60,058 bases of DNA from Rhodococcus aetherivorans (GTDB lineage: Bacteria > Actinomycetota > Actinomycetes > Mycobacteriales > Mycobacteriaceae): positions 1 to 60,058 of the forward strand of contig NZ_JAALEG010000028.1 of the NCBI RefSeq assembly GCF_011058165.1, read 5' to 3'. The notes beneath the pieces are model-generated. The model saw only the letters and a program-made list of their open reading frames with translations, was not told the DNA's origin and ran no database searches. Positions 24,241 to 32,982 of the stretch are shown piece by piece. Numbering within the stretch: the first letter of the stretch is position 1; the number at the start of each line of letters is the position of its first letter. A program made the position numbers and the translations under genes.

Positions 24241-25431
24241 CTATGCGGTGGTGGCAGCGACCGGCGCAGGTGTGGCCGGGTGGGTGTGCAGGTAGTCGAA
24301 CAGCTGGCGCAGCCCGAAGGACCATGCGGGCAGGGATTCTGTGGCCCCCACCTCGTTGATCAGCGCACCGAGATGTGCGCTACGGATGGTGACGACATCG
24401 CCGATCTTGTGGGTGAAGCCCTGCCCGGGCTCCTCGCGATCGGCGACAGGGGCGAAGAGCGTTCCGGTGAAGAGGGCGAAGCCGTCGGGGTACTGGTGGT
24501 GATCGCCCATTGTTGCGGCGACCAGTTCCTCGAACGGCCGGCTGATGCGGGCGAGGTTGTTGACGCCCTCCATCCTGAATCCGTCGGGACCGTCCACGCG
24601 AAGCCGGATCTCCTCGTTGCGGACCGTCTCAAGACCGAAGTCCCCGTCGAACAACCGGATGAAGGGACCGAGCGCACTCGAGGCGTTGTTGTCCTTCGCC
24701 TTTCCGAGCAGCAGGGCGCTGCGGCCCTCGACGTCGCGCAGGTTCACATCGTTGCCGAGCGTGGCGCCGGCCACGGTGCCGACCGAGTTCACGATCAGCA
24801 CCAGTTCGGGCTCGGGATTGTTCCACGACGAGAACGACGGGATGCCGATCTTCGCTCCGACCCCGACCGAGGACAGCACCGGAGCCTTCGTGAAGACCTC
24901 GGGATCGGGACCGATCCCCACCTCCAGATACTGGGACCACAAACCCTCGTCGAGCAGGATCCGCTTGGTCGCGGCGGCCTCGGGTGAGCCCGGCCGCAAG
25001 GCGGCGATGCCGCCGCCGAGGGTTCGTCCGATCGAGGCCCGCACCTCGGCGGCGCGATCCGGGTTCCCGGCCGTGCGTTCTTCGATGATGCGCTCGATCA
25101 TGCTCTCGACGAAGGTCACCCCACAGGCCTTCACGACCTGCAGGTCGATCGGGGCCAGGAGGTGCGGACGGGCCGGATCCTGCACGAGGGAGGCATCAAT
25201 GAGATCGGAGACCTGCCAGCGGGGTGGCGACTGCGCCGTCACGCTGTCGACGTCGGCGAGGACGGTGGACGACTCGAGCAGTTCGGACACGGTTCCGGCG
25301 ACTGCATGGAGATCGAAGACACCCCCGTCCCGCACGGCGACGACGCGGGGGCCGCCCGTCTCGACGTCCCACACGCGCCCGATCAATCGCGCCCGGTCGG
25401 CGTCCTCGGGCAGGACGTGAGCGTGTGTCAT
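24241..25431 (-). CDS. FAH-family 2-keto-3-deoxy-aldonate dehydratase (XylX/KdaD-like)
   Basis: 396 residues. The core follows the XylX subgroup of the fumarylacetoacetate-hydrolase fold: GVTFVESMIERIIEERTAGN, EGLWSQYLEVGIGPDPEVFT, WNNPEPELVLIVNS, ATLGNDVNLRDVEGRSALLL, GKAKDNNASSALGPFIRLFD and PGQGFTHKIGDVV. The metal ligands E-x-E...D typical of FAH proteins lie in the EPE and GND segments. XylX-type enzymes dehydrate 2-keto-3-deoxy-pentonate to alpha-ketoglutarate semialdehyde. The neighbouring semialdehyde dehydrogenase supports that step rather than aldol-type cleavage. A hydrolase role as in L-fuconate pathways is the main alternative. ATG 25431 overlaps the upstream stop by 4 bases. Confidence 0.82.
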   Translation of the reverse strand: MTHAHVLPEDADRARLIGRVWDVETGGPRVVAVRDGGVFDLHAVAGTVSELLESSTVLADVDSVTAQSPPRWQVSDLIDASLVQDPARPHLLAPIDLQVVKACGVTFVESMIERIIEERTAGNPDRAAEVRASIGRTLGGGIAALRPGSPEAAATKRILLDEGLWSQYLEVGIGPDPEVFTKAPVLSSVGVGAKIGIPSFSSWNNPEPELVLIVNSVGTVAGATLGNDVNLRDVEGRSALLLGKAKDNNASSALGPFIRLFDGDFGLETVRNEEIRLRVDGPDGFRMEGVNNLARISRPFEELVAATMGDHHQYPDGFALFTGTLFAPVADREEPGQGFTHKIGDVVTIRSAHLGALINEVGATESLPAWSFGLRQLFDYLHTHPATPAPVAATTA

Positions 25432-26897
25432 CGCTGCGCTCCCGGCCTTGCCGGACGGTGCCACTCGCCGTCGATCCGCTGTGCGATCCCCCACGGGTTC
25501 TCGTCCTGCAACGCCTCGGGCAGACGCGATGTGGGAAAGGACTGGTACGCGACCGGTCGGAGGAACCGGGAGATGGCGGCGGTGCCCACGGAGGTGGTCG
25601 TCGATGTCGTCGCGGGGTACGGTCCGCCGTGGTGCTGGGCGTAGCTGACGGTCACGCCTGTGGGCCAGCCGTTCCAGAGCACCCGACCGCTGATGTCGAC
25701 GAGCACGGCGGCCAGTTCGGTGACGTCGTCGGCGGCTTCGGCCTGCACAGTCGTCGTGAGCTGGCCTTCCAGGAGGCGTGCCAGACCGACCAGTTCCGAT
25801 TCACCGGCGTACTCGACGATCAGGCTCGCCGGCCCGAACATCTCCTGTCGCAGGAGTTCCGGATGTGCGCGTACGTTCGCGGCCGTGGTGCGCAGCACCA
25901 TCGGCGACGGCATCGCCGCGAAGTCGCCTTCGACGAGTACCTCGACGCCGGCGGCGGCCCGGACCCGCGTCACCGCCTCGCGGTATCCGTCGTGGAGGCG
26001 ATCGTTGAGGAGCACGGTCGGCTCGAAGCGGTCGAGGGCGTGCGCCAGCACAGCCGCAACGGATCCGGTGTCACCCGCCGGCACGAACAGCAGCCCCGGC
26101 TTGGTGCAGAACTGCCCCATGCCGAGAGTGAAGGACTGCGCGTAGCCGGTGAGAATGTCTTCGCGGCGGCTGTTCCACGCGTTCTCGGTGACGAACACCG
26201 CGTTGATTCCACCGAGTTCGCCGTAGAAGGGAATGGGCTCGGGGCGTGCCGCCGCGCGGTCGAACAGGGCGCGGCCGCCACCGGTCGAACCCGTGAAGCC
26301 GACAGCCTTGACCAGCGGGTGATCCACCAGCGCCTCTGCTGCGGGTCTGCCGGTCACGAGCCCGAAGAGACCGGCAGGGGCTCCGGCGGCCTCGAGTGCG
26401 GCGACCACGACGTCCGCGGTGCGTGCGGCGAGCTCGAGGTGCCCGTCGTGGGCCTTGTGGACGACAGCGCATCCGGCGGCCAGCGCCGAGGCGCTGTCGC
26501 CACCCATCACGCTGAACGCGAAGGGGAAGTTCGACGCACCGAAGACACCGACGACGCCCAGCGGCACTTTGACACGGCGGATGTCCGGCCGCGGCCCCAT
26601 CCCCCACGAGTCGTCGGCATGGTCGATGACGGCGTCGAGATGCTCGCCGCGGCGGACCTCGTCGGCGAACAACCGGAGCTGGAAAGTACTGCGCCGTAGT
26701 TCGCCCTGAAGCCGGTCGAGCCCCAGACCGGTTTCCCGCGCAGCGATGTCGACCAGGGCCGGAGCGTCGCCCTCCAGCCCCTCGGCGACGGCCTCGAGCC
26801 AGCCGGCGCGGGTGTCCGGGGGGACCGTCCGGGCCTTCTGAAATGCCGCGTGGGCCGCTTCGACCTTCCGGTTCAGTTCCTCGACGGTCGTGTTCAC
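25428..26897 (-). CDS. Alpha-ketoglutaric semialdehyde dehydrogenase (NADP-type ALDH)
   Basis: 489 residues from GTG 26897. It belongs to the KGSADH-III-like aldehyde dehydrogenases: RVKVPLGVVGVFGASNFPFA, GGDSASALAAGCAVVHKAH, VGFTGSTGGGRALFDRAAAR, catalytic Glu in PIPFYGELGGINAVF and catalytic Cys in GQFCTKPGLLFV. It oxidises 2,5-dioxopentanoate to alpha-ketoglutarate, the last step of Weimberg-type pathways. Both ends overlap neighbours by 4 bases (GTGA upstream, ATGA downstream), so the three enzymes are translationally coupled. Confidence 0.87.
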   Translation of the reverse strand: MNTTVEELNRKVEAAHAAFQKARTVPPDTRAGWLEAVAEGLEGDAPALVDIAARETGLGLDRLQGELRRSTFQLRLFADEVRRGEHLDAVIDHADDSWGMGPRPDIRRVKVPLGVVGVFGASNFPFAFSVMGGDSASALAAGCAVVHKAHDGHLELAARTADVVVAALEAAGAPAGLFGLVTGRPAAEALVDHPLVKAVGFTGSTGGGRALFDRAAARPEPIPFYGELGGINAVFVTENAWNSRREDILTGYAQSFTLGMGQFCTKPGLLFVPAGDTGSVAAVLAHALDRFEPTVLLNDRLHDGYREAVTRVRAAAGVEVLVEGDFAAMPSPMVLRTTAANVRAHPELLRQEMFGPASLIVEYAGESELVGLARLLEGQLTTTVQAEAADDVTELAAVLVDISGRVLWNGWPTGVTVSYAQHHGGPYPATTSTTTSVGTAAISRFLRPVAYQSFPTSRLPEALQDENPWGIAQRIDGEWHRPARPGAQR

Positions 26898-28231
26898 GGC
26901 GCCACCTCCACTCCGGTCTTCGTGGTGGCCGCGCGTCCGTTCACCTCTCGCCAGCCGGGGCCGGCGGGAAAGACCCAGCGTTCGCGCGACGCGGCCAGCA
27001 TCTCCGCGCCGATACCCGGCAGGGCCGGCGCGGCGTAACGTCCCCCGACGATCCGGACGGGTTCCGCGAAGTGCTCGTGCAGGTGGTCGACGTACTCGAT
27101 CATGCGTCCCTCCTGGGAGCCACTGACGGCTGCGTAGTCGAAGAACGAGAAGTGCTGAACGAGTTCGCAGAGCCCGACTCCGCCGGCGTGCGGGCACACC
27201 GGCACCCCGAAGCGGGCGGCCAGCAACATGACGGCGATGTTCTCGTTCACTCCGGCAACGCGGGTGGAGTCCAGTTGGAGCACGTCGATGGCCTGGGCCT
27301 GCAGCAGCTGCTTGAAGACGATACGGTTCGCGACAGCCTCGCCGGTCGCGACCCGCGTCGGGGCGACACCCTTACGGATGTCGGCGTGGCCGAGGATGTC
27401 GTCGGTGCTGGTCGGCTCCTCGATCCAGTACGGGTCGAACTGCGCGAGCTCGTTCACCCGATCGATGGCCTCGGAGACCTCCCACCGTTGGTTGGCGTCG
27501 ATCGCGATCGGCAGGTCACCGACGGCCTCGCGGGCGAGGGCCAGGCGACGAAGGTCGTCCTCGACGCTCCCGCCGACCTTGAGCTTGATCATGGAGAAGC
27601 CGTCGGCGGCTGCCTCCTTGCTGAGACGCACGAGCTTCTCGTCGCTGTATCCCAGCCACCCCGGTGACGTCGTGTAAGCGGGGTAGCCGCCGGCCTGGAG
27701 TGCGGCGATGCGGTCCGCCTTGCCGATGCTGCCGCGCTGGAGGAGGTCGAGGGCCCGAGCCGGATCGAGGGAGTCGCGGATGTGCGTGAAGTCGACGACG
27801 TCGACGATCTCCTCCGGGGACATGGTGCTCAGCAGCAACCAGAGCGGCTTGCCTTCGCGACGGGCCCGAATATCCCACAGCGCGTTGATCAGAGCGCCGC
27901 AGGCCATCTGGCTGACGCCCTTCTCCGGGCCCAGCCACCGCAGTTGCGAGTCGTGGACGAGACGTTTGGATGCGGCGCCGAGATCGAAGATCAGTTCCTC
28001 GGTGTTCCGGCCGATCAGCAGCTGGGCGTAGGTGTCGATGGCATGGGTGACGACATCGTTGCCCCGACCACAGGTGAAGACGAAGCCGTGCCCTTCGTCG
28101 CCGGCATCCGTGCGGATCGTGACATAGGCGGCCGAATAGTCCGGGTCGACGTTGACCGCATCCGAACCGTCCAGTTCCAGCGACGTCGGGAACCGGACAT
28201 CGTCGGTCGTGATGGAGACGAGGTGAGACAT
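26894..28231 (-). CDS. L-fuconate/D-arabinonate dehydratase (enolase superfamily, FucD-type)
   Basis: 445 residues from ATG 28231. Nearly complete FucD layout: TSPGWLGYSDEKLVRL, base Lys in MIKLKVGG, metal ligands in IAIDANQRWEV, YWIEEPTSTDD and RVATGEAVANR, and the catalytic His in CPHAGGVGLCELVQH. FucD removes water from L-fuconate; D-arabinonate has the same configuration at C2-C4 and is a common second substrate. Together with the XylX-like and semialdehyde dehydrogenase genes, D-arabinonate or another pentonate is the substrate best explained by the operon. It is the first gene, behind a double GntR operator. Confidence 0.88.
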   Translation of the reverse strand: MSHLVSITTDDVRFPTSLELDGSDAVNVDPDYSAAYVTIRTDAGDEGHGFVFTCGRGNDVVTHAIDTYAQLLIGRNTEELIFDLGAASKRLVHDSQLRWLGPEKGVSQMACGALINALWDIRARREGKPLWLLLSTMSPEEIVDVVDFTHIRDSLDPARALDLLQRGSIGKADRIAALQAGGYPAYTTSPGWLGYSDEKLVRLSKEAAADGFSMIKLKVGGSVEDDLRRLALAREAVGDLPIAIDANQRWEVSEAIDRVNELAQFDPYWIEEPTSTDDILGHADIRKGVAPTRVATGEAVANRIVFKQLLQAQAIDVLQLDSTRVAGVNENIAVMLLAARFGVPVCPHAGGVGLCELVQHFSFFDYAAVSGSQEGRMIEYVDHLHEHFAEPVRIVGGRYAAPALPGIGAEMLAASRERWVFPAGPGWREVNGRAATTKTGVEVAP

Positions 28232-28248
28232 GGCACTCACTTCCGTAA

Positions 28249-28278
28249 ATCGTATAGGAATCGCCGCAATCATATAGG
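28249..28278 (-). promoter_or_regulatory. Double GntR operator of the sugar-acid operon
   Basis: Read on the minus strand, CCTATATGAT (28278-28269) and CCTATACGAT (28258-28249) are direct repeats exactly 20 bases apart, ending 17 bases before the FucD start codon. TACGAT could be the -10 box, so binding would block transcription. The same arrangement recurs before the MFS gene at 29356-29385. Confidence 0.75.
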
Positions 28279-28388
28279 CAGTGTGGCCCGCGTCAAGCCG
28301 CCGGAGATGGATCGGTCACCCCGCCGGGGCCCGAGAGGGGCCCCGAGGCTGGTCGACGGCGAAGAGGACCGGGGCGTATACAGTCGGC

Positions 28389-29189
28389 ATGTCCGAGCGC
28401 CCGCCACCTGCCGCACCGCCACAGCGGGCCGAGAAGTGGAGAGAGATGGTCATGGCCCGGCGCGATACGTCCGACGCCCCGAGAGTTCAGCCGAAAGTAG
28501 CTGCCGGCGAGGTCTATTCGAAGCTGCGGGACTCCATCGTGGCCAGCGAGATTCCGCCGGGCACCCGAATGAACATCGATGCCATCGCGCGCGACCTGGG
28601 CGTCTCACAGACGCCGGTCCGAGAAGCGTTGCAGCGGCTCGAGGGGGACAACCTGGTCGTCTACAGCCCCGGCCGCGGGTACAGCACCACCCCCCTGCTC
28701 GACCTTCCCGAACTCCGATCCCTCTTCGAGTTCCGACTGCTCGTCGAGCCCTGGGCAGCACGATCCGCGGCAGTGGATCGGCTCACGAACCCGAGCAGGG
28801 CCCTGGACCGGGAGCTCGAATCCTTCGAGCGCCGCGTCGAAGAGGGCGGCGACCTGCGTCAGGACCTCGTCGCCCACGACACCCGCTTCCACGACACCAT
28901 CCTCGGTGCGGCCGGCAACCCAGTGGTCCAGCACGCATTCGTCCAGACCCACTGCCACCTGCACATCTTCCGGCTCTATCCCGCGGACGTCGACGGGTCG
29001 GTCACCGTCGCCGAACACCGGCAGATCTGGGATGCCATCCGTGCCTGCGAGCCGCAGACCGCCGAGCAGGCCATGGCCGACCACATTCGCAACTCCTTCA
29101 CGCGATTCGCGCAGGCCTTCGACGGCAACATGCCACCCCTGGATGCCTCCGAGACCGCACGGACGCAGAAGGCGCACATCGTCGGTTAG
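28389..29189 (+). CDS. GntR-family regulator, FCD (FadR) subgroup, of the sugar-acid genes
   Basis: 266 residues from ATG 28389; ATG 28446 or 28452 behind GGAGAG are shorter alternatives. Winged helix: GEVYSKLRDSIVASEIPPGT, IDAIARDLGVSQTPVREALQ and RLEGDNLVVYSPGRGYS. The C-terminal FCD domain shows the metal/ligand residues in DLVAHDTRFHDTIL, THCHLHIFRLYP and VAEHRQIWDAIRA. Such regulators are released by the sugar acid or its keto-deoxy product. It lies between the divergent dehydratase operon and the MFS gene and most likely represses both through the shared double site. Confidence 0.88.
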   Translation: MSERPPPAAPPQRAEKWREMVMARRDTSDAPRVQPKVAAGEVYSKLRDSIVASEIPPGTRMNIDAIARDLGVSQTPVREALQRLEGDNLVVYSPGRGYSTTPLLDLPELRSLFEFRLLVEPWAARSAAVDRLTNPSRALDRELESFERRVEEGGDLRQDLVAHDTRFHDTILGAAGNPVVQHAFVQTHCHLHIFRLYPADVDGSVTVAEHRQIWDAIRACEPQTAEQAMADHIRNSFTRFAQAFDGNMPPLDASETARTQKAHIVG

Positions 29190-29355
29190 CGCGACGTCCC
29201 AGGGGAGACGAGGTCGGACGCCGACGATCGAGGCGTTTCCTCGACGCGTCGATTCCGCCGGCGCCCTTTCGCGACCGGAACGGGAAGCTCCGAGGTGCCG
29301 GGTTGCCCCTCCCTGGCCCGCTTGACAGTGACGGCAGTCACCTGATTCCATGTGG

Positions 29356-29385
29356 CCTATACGATCGCCGGTGTTCCTATACGAT
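29356..29385 (+). promoter_or_regulatory. Double GntR operator of the MFS importer gene
   Basis: CCTATACGAT occurs twice (29356-29365 and 29376-29385), 20 bases apart, in the same orientation relative to transcription as the copy before FucD. The gap 29190-29442 otherwise contains a GTGAC-GGCA-GTCAC dyad (29328-29341) and a TTGACA (29322-29327). Confidence 0.78.
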
Positions 29386-29442
29386 CCCGTGCCGCGATCG
29401 ACCTCACCCCACCTGCCTCATGTTCGAGGATTCGAGGAAACA

Positions 29443-30801
29443 ATGGTCATGTCAGGGAGAACCCCCATGAGTACTGCAGTAGGAAGTGACTCCGAAGTGA
29501 AAGCACCTCGGACCATGACTCGAATGCGATGGGCCATCATCTGGCTCGCATTCGTCGGCCTCAGTATCAACTACCTCGACCGGTCGAGCCTGAGCGTCGC
29601 GCTGCCGTTCATGGGCGAGGATTTCCATCTCACCGCCACCCAGCAGGGCATGATCTTCGCGGCTTTCTTCTGGGCCTACGATGTGTGCCAGCTCGCCGCC
29701 GGCTGGTATGTCGACAAGGTCGGCCCCCGGCGATCGTTCACCATCGCCGCCCTCTGGTGGTCGGTCTGCACCATGGCCACATCCTTCGCGCGGGGATTCG
29801 GTTCGCTCTTCGCGGTCCGTTTCCTGCTCGGAGTGGGTGAGAGCCCGGCACCGAGTACGTCCGCCAAGGTGGTCGCCACCTGGTTCCCGAAGAGCGAGCG
29901 CGCCTTCGCTACGAGCATCTGGGACTCCGGCTCGCGCGTCGGCGCGGTGATCGCCCTTCCGATCGTCACGCTCATCATCTCCTTCACCACCTGGCACGGC
30001 GTCTTCATCATCATCGGCGCTCTGGGTGTCGTATGGGCCTTCGCCTGGTGGAAGATCTATCGGGCCCCTCAGGATCACCCGCGGGTCGGTACCGCCGAAC
30101 TCGCGCATATCGAGAGCGGCGGCGCACGCGGTGCCGGCAGTGACGACGCGGACGCCGCGAAGCTACCCTGGCGGTCGCTGTTCCGGTACCGCACCATCCT
30201 GAGCATGATGTTCGGCTTCTTCTGCCTGAACAGCGCGATCTACTTCTTCATCACCTTCTTCCCCAGCTACCTCGTCAGCGAGAGGGGATTCGATCTCCTG
30301 AAGCTCGGAATGTTCGGCGCGCTGCCGGGTGTGTGCGCGGTGGCGTGCGGATGGCTCGGTGGATTCGCCGCCGACCGCGCGGTACGTCGGGGACACTCGG
30401 TCACCCGGGTTCGCAAGACCCAGATCGCCGGAGGCCTGGTCGGCGGATCGGTCATCATGTTCGCCGCAGTCGTCCCCGAGGCGTGGATGGCGTTGGCGCT
30501 CTTGTCTCTTGCGTACTCCAGCCTGACCGTCGCCGCTACCGGAATCTGGTCGCTTCCGGCGGACGTCGCACCCAGTTCGAAGCATGTCGGGTCGATCGGC
30601 GGAATCCAGAACTTCGCGTCGAATCTCGCGGGTATCTTCACGCCGCTCGTCATCGGCGTCCTCGTCGACAGCACCGGATCCTACGTCGCCCCGCTCGCGG
30701 TGATCGGCGCAGTGGCACTGCTGGGGGCAGCAAACTACTTGTTCGTCATGGGGAGGGTGGAACCACTGAAGGTCAAGGAGCCCCTGGCGCTTCAGCACTG
30801 A
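29443..30801 (+). CDS. MFS sugar-acid transporter (ACS family, hexuronate/galactonate type)
   Basis: 452 residues from ATG 29443 (GAGGAAACA before it); ATG 29467 with GGGAGA is an alternative. About 12 membrane helices, beginning AIIWLAFVGLSINYLDRSSL, a variant of the 'NYxDR' helix-1 motif of the anion:cation symporter family. Further family motifs: FFWAYDVCQLAAGWYVDKVG, RFLLGVGESPAPSTSAK and ATWFPKSERAFATSIWDSGS. ACS carriers import aldonates and uronates with protons. Regulation by the same operator as the dehydratase operon makes it the probable uptake system for that substrate. It ends at a strong terminator. Confidence 0.87.
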   Translation: MVMSGRTPMSTAVGSDSEVKAPRTMTRMRWAIIWLAFVGLSINYLDRSSLSVALPFMGEDFHLTATQQGMIFAAFFWAYDVCQLAAGWYVDKVGPRRSFTIAALWWSVCTMATSFARGFGSLFAVRFLLGVGESPAPSTSAKVVATWFPKSERAFATSIWDSGSRVGAVIALPIVTLIISFTTWHGVFIIIGALGVVWAFAWWKIYRAPQDHPRVGTAELAHIESGGARGAGSDDADAAKLPWRSLFRYRTILSMMFGFFCLNSAIYFFITFFPSYLVSERGFDLLKLGMFGALPGVCAVACGWLGGFAADRAVRRGHSVTRVRKTQIAGGLVGGSVIMFAAVVPEAWMALALLSLAYSSLTVAATGIWSLPADVAPSSKHVGSIGGIQNFASNLAGIFTPLVIGVLVDSTGSYVAPLAVIGAVALLGAANYLFVMGRVEPLKVKEPLALQH

Positions 30802-30843
30802 TCGGAGATCTGCACCGGGCAGCTCTCACACGTCGGCTCCGAT

Positions 30844-30886
30844 GAAAGCGAGATCCCACGACCGTCGGTCGTGGGGTCTCGCTTTC
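30844..30886. terminator. Strong bidirectional terminator hairpin
   Basis: GAAAGCGAGA..CCCACGACC pairs with GGTCGTGGG..TCTCGCTTTC over about 19 bp with a single mismatch position and a 3-5 nt loop. It ends CGCTTTCG on the plus strand and serves the MFS gene, possibly also the DUF4177 gene from the other side. Confidence 0.88.
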
Positions 30887-31023
30887 GCGTGGCGAAACCT
30901 GCAAGAAGCCGAGAGCCGGGACGTCGTCGGCACAGGGGACGCGGGGAGGCGCGGCCACGACAGTGTCCCCGATGCCGCGTTGTTCGAGTCGCGGCGACGG
31001 ACGAGTCGGGCCAACCGCGCCCG

Positions 31024-31221
31024 TCAGCCCTCGCGTTCGAAGGTGACGAGCAGCCCCTCGACCCCGCCCGGGCCGACGCGGCCCTTGATCTCGGCGGAGG
31101 TGATGGCCTTCAGGCGCCACCCCTGCCGGGCGTGCTCGTTGAGCAGATCCTCGAGCTTGTCACCGGACATCTTCCCGCCGAGCATCTTCTCGCGGACCTC
31201 GACAACCTTGTACGAGTACAT
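31024..31221 (-). CDS. DUF4177-type small protein
   Basis: 65 residues from ATG 31221, chosen because GAGG lies 6 bases upstream; the frame is open further but DUF4177 proteins start at this point. Sequence: MYSYKVVEVREKMLGGKMSG, DKLEDLLNEHARQGWRLKAI and a final beta strand VEGLLVTFEREG. The pattern 'Y.y.v...ekl.....leelLne.a.eGWel.ai' is the DUF4177 signature. Members are about 60-70 residues, cytosolic, of unknown function. It seems to be a single-gene unit; the 137 bases between it and the MFS terminator contain nothing recognised. Confidence 0.82.
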   Translation of the reverse strand: MYSYKVVEVREKMLGGKMSGDKLEDLLNEHARQGWRLKAITSAEIKGRVGPGGVEGLLVTFEREG

Positions 31222-31431
31222 CGCATTCCTCATGTCGTGGCGATCGGGAATCAGCGGGAGCGCCGACCTTTCGTATCCTACCCGCGCCCGCGCGGCGCGA
31301 GCCGGGCTCGACGACCGAAGGACGGATCCACCCGAGCCCGGCTGCCAGCAAGTTCCCAGCATCCGTCCGGTGTTTCCCGAGCTTCCCTTCGTAGCGTGAA
31401 CCCCACCGAACCGAGCCGAGAGGACACCGCA

Positions 31432-32394
31432 ATGAGTTCACGCCGGGCGCGTCGCGTTCCGACCGACCCCGAACTCCACGAGCACGACCTGGGCCTGGCC
31501 CACGACATCAGGACGATGCTGTCGCGCCGGCGGATGCTGGCCGTCTTCGGCGCGGCCGGCACCGCGGCCCTCGCTGCGTGCTCGACGGGCGGGTCGACGT
31601 CCACCTCGGCATCCGCGTCGGCCACCACCACCGCCGCTTCGACGACCTCCGCGACCGCCGCGGGCGAGTGCGTCGCCGCCGCACCACAGGAGACGGCCGG
31701 CCCGTACCCCGGCGACGGATCGAACGGGCCCAACGTCCTGATCGAGTCGGGAATCGTCCGCAAGGACATCACCACCAGCTTCGGTGACTACACCGGTACC
31801 GCCGAGGGCGTGCCGACCACCATCACCCTGCACCTGCAGGATCTCGCCGCCGGCTGCAGCCCCGGCCAGGGCATGGCCGTCTACCTGTGGCACTGCGACC
31901 GCGACGGGCAGTACTCCCTCTACAGCGACGGACTGACGGACCAGAACTACCTGCGCGGCGTGCAGGTCGCCGACGCCGACGGCACCGTCTCGTTCACCTC
32001 GATCTTCCCGGCCTGCTACTCGGGGCGCTGGCCGCACATCCACTTCGAGGTGCACGACTCCCTCGAGGTCGCCGTCGCCGGCGACAACGCGCGGCTGACC
32101 TCGCAGATCGCCCTCCCCCAGGACATGTGCGAGACGGTGTACGCCGGCGCCGACGGATACGCGCAGAGCACCCGCAACCTGGCGCAGATCAGCCTCGACT
32201 CCGACAACGTCTTCGGCGACGGCTGGGACGCCGAACTCGCGACCGTCACCGGCAGCATCGACACCGGCTACGCCGTCGATATCACGGTCGGTGTCGCCGA
32301 GAAGTCGGCGAACGTCCAGTCCGATGCGCCGCCGCAGGGCGGGATGGGAGGCGGCCCCGCCGGCCGCCCGGCAGGTCCGCCGCCCGGGCAGTGA
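31432..32394 (+). CDS. Exported intradiol-dioxygenase-fold lipoprotein
   Basis: 320 residues. An Arg-rich Tat-like start (SRRRMLAVFGAAG) and a lipobox LAAC near residue 46 are followed by a Ser/Thr/Ala linker (residues 47-75) and a catalytic domain of the protocatechuate 3,4-dioxygenase beta fold. The four Fe(III) ligands can be placed: Tyr in ETAGPYPGD, Tyr and two His in CYSGRWPHIHFEVH. VYLWHCDRDGQYSLYSDG is typical of this exported actinobacterial subgroup. The Pro/Gly tail (GGMGGGPAGRPAGPPPGQ) is unstructured. It may cleave catechol-type rings or just bind aromatics outside the membrane; its substrate is unknown. Confidence 0.85.
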   Translation: MSSRRARRVPTDPELHEHDLGLAHDIRTMLSRRRMLAVFGAAGTAALAACSTGGSTSTSASASATTTAASTTSATAAGECVAAAPQETAGPYPGDGSNGPNVLIESGIVRKDITTSFGDYTGTAEGVPTTITLHLQDLAAGCSPGQGMAVYLWHCDRDGQYSLYSDGLTDQNYLRGVQVADADGTVSFTSIFPACYSGRWPHIHFEVHDSLEVAVAGDNARLTSQIALPQDMCETVYAGADGYAQSTRNLAQISLDSDNVFGDGWDAELATVTGSIDTGYAVDITVGVAEKSANVQSDAPPQGGMGGGPAGRPAGPPPGQ

Positions 32395-32425
32395 CGGTCG
32401 CTCACTCCACCTTCGTCAGCGACCG
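32395..32425 (+). terminator. Weak hairpin after the dioxygenase-like gene
   Basis: CGGTCGCT (32395-32402) pairs with AGCGACCG (32418-32425), loop 15 nt, starting at the stop codon. A possible terminator. Confidence 0.35.
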
Positions 32426-32524
32426 CACTGCACCCTCGGACGCACGGCAGTCTTGCCGTCGACGCGCCCGGTTACTTCTTTCCCCCGGGGTTTCTCACGA
32501 GCTTCTTGTTGGCAAACTCGTTGA

Positions 32525-32959
32525 AGCCGAACCGGGCCAGCGATGCCGGACTCCCTCGTCGTCGCGCTGCCCGACACCCACCCGCTGGCCGGCGCGCGCC
32601 GGTTGTCGATTGCCCAGCTTGCCGCGGAAAGCTTCGTCTCCCTCCCGCCGCACGAGGGTGCGGTGCTTCCCGACCGGTTGCGGCGGCTCGCGCACGCGGG
32701 CGGGTTCGTCGCCGACGTCGTCCAGGTCGCCCCCGATACGCAGACCGCCCTGGCGCTGGTCAGCGCCGAGGTCGGGTGCCACCTGACGTTGGCGTCCGTG
32801 GCGAGCAACGTCACCGATCCCCATGTCGTCTTCGTTCCGCTCGACGAGTCGACCCCCGACGTCGACCTACGCGTGGCGTGGCGGCGTGACGACACCAATC
32901 CCGCGCTGCACGTGGTGCTGAAGGTGGTGCTCGGGTTCGCCGATGCGGCGAACGGCTGA
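32525..32959 (+). pseudogene. C-terminal fragment of a LysR-type regulator
   Basis: An open frame of about 138 codons (ATG 32543) corresponds to the last part of a LysR substrate-binding domain: SLVVALPDTHPLAGARRLSI, LAAESFVSLPPHEGAVLPDR, VAPDTQTALALVSAEVGCHL and VFVPLDESTPDVDLRVAWRR. The N-terminal HTH and the first effector subdomain are missing, and an in-frame stop lies directly upstream (32522-32524). It is therefore a truncated remnant. The next fragment (SDR) starts within a few bases of its stop, so this area seems to be a scar of deletions. Confidence 0.78.
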
Positions 32960-32982
32960 GGACCGGAAGACCCCGAGCGGCC

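Noticed and set aside
25224..26699. A 491-codon plus-strand open frame over the semialdehyde dehydrogenase
   Set aside because: No recognisable fold; the minus strand has complete catalytic ALDH motifs.
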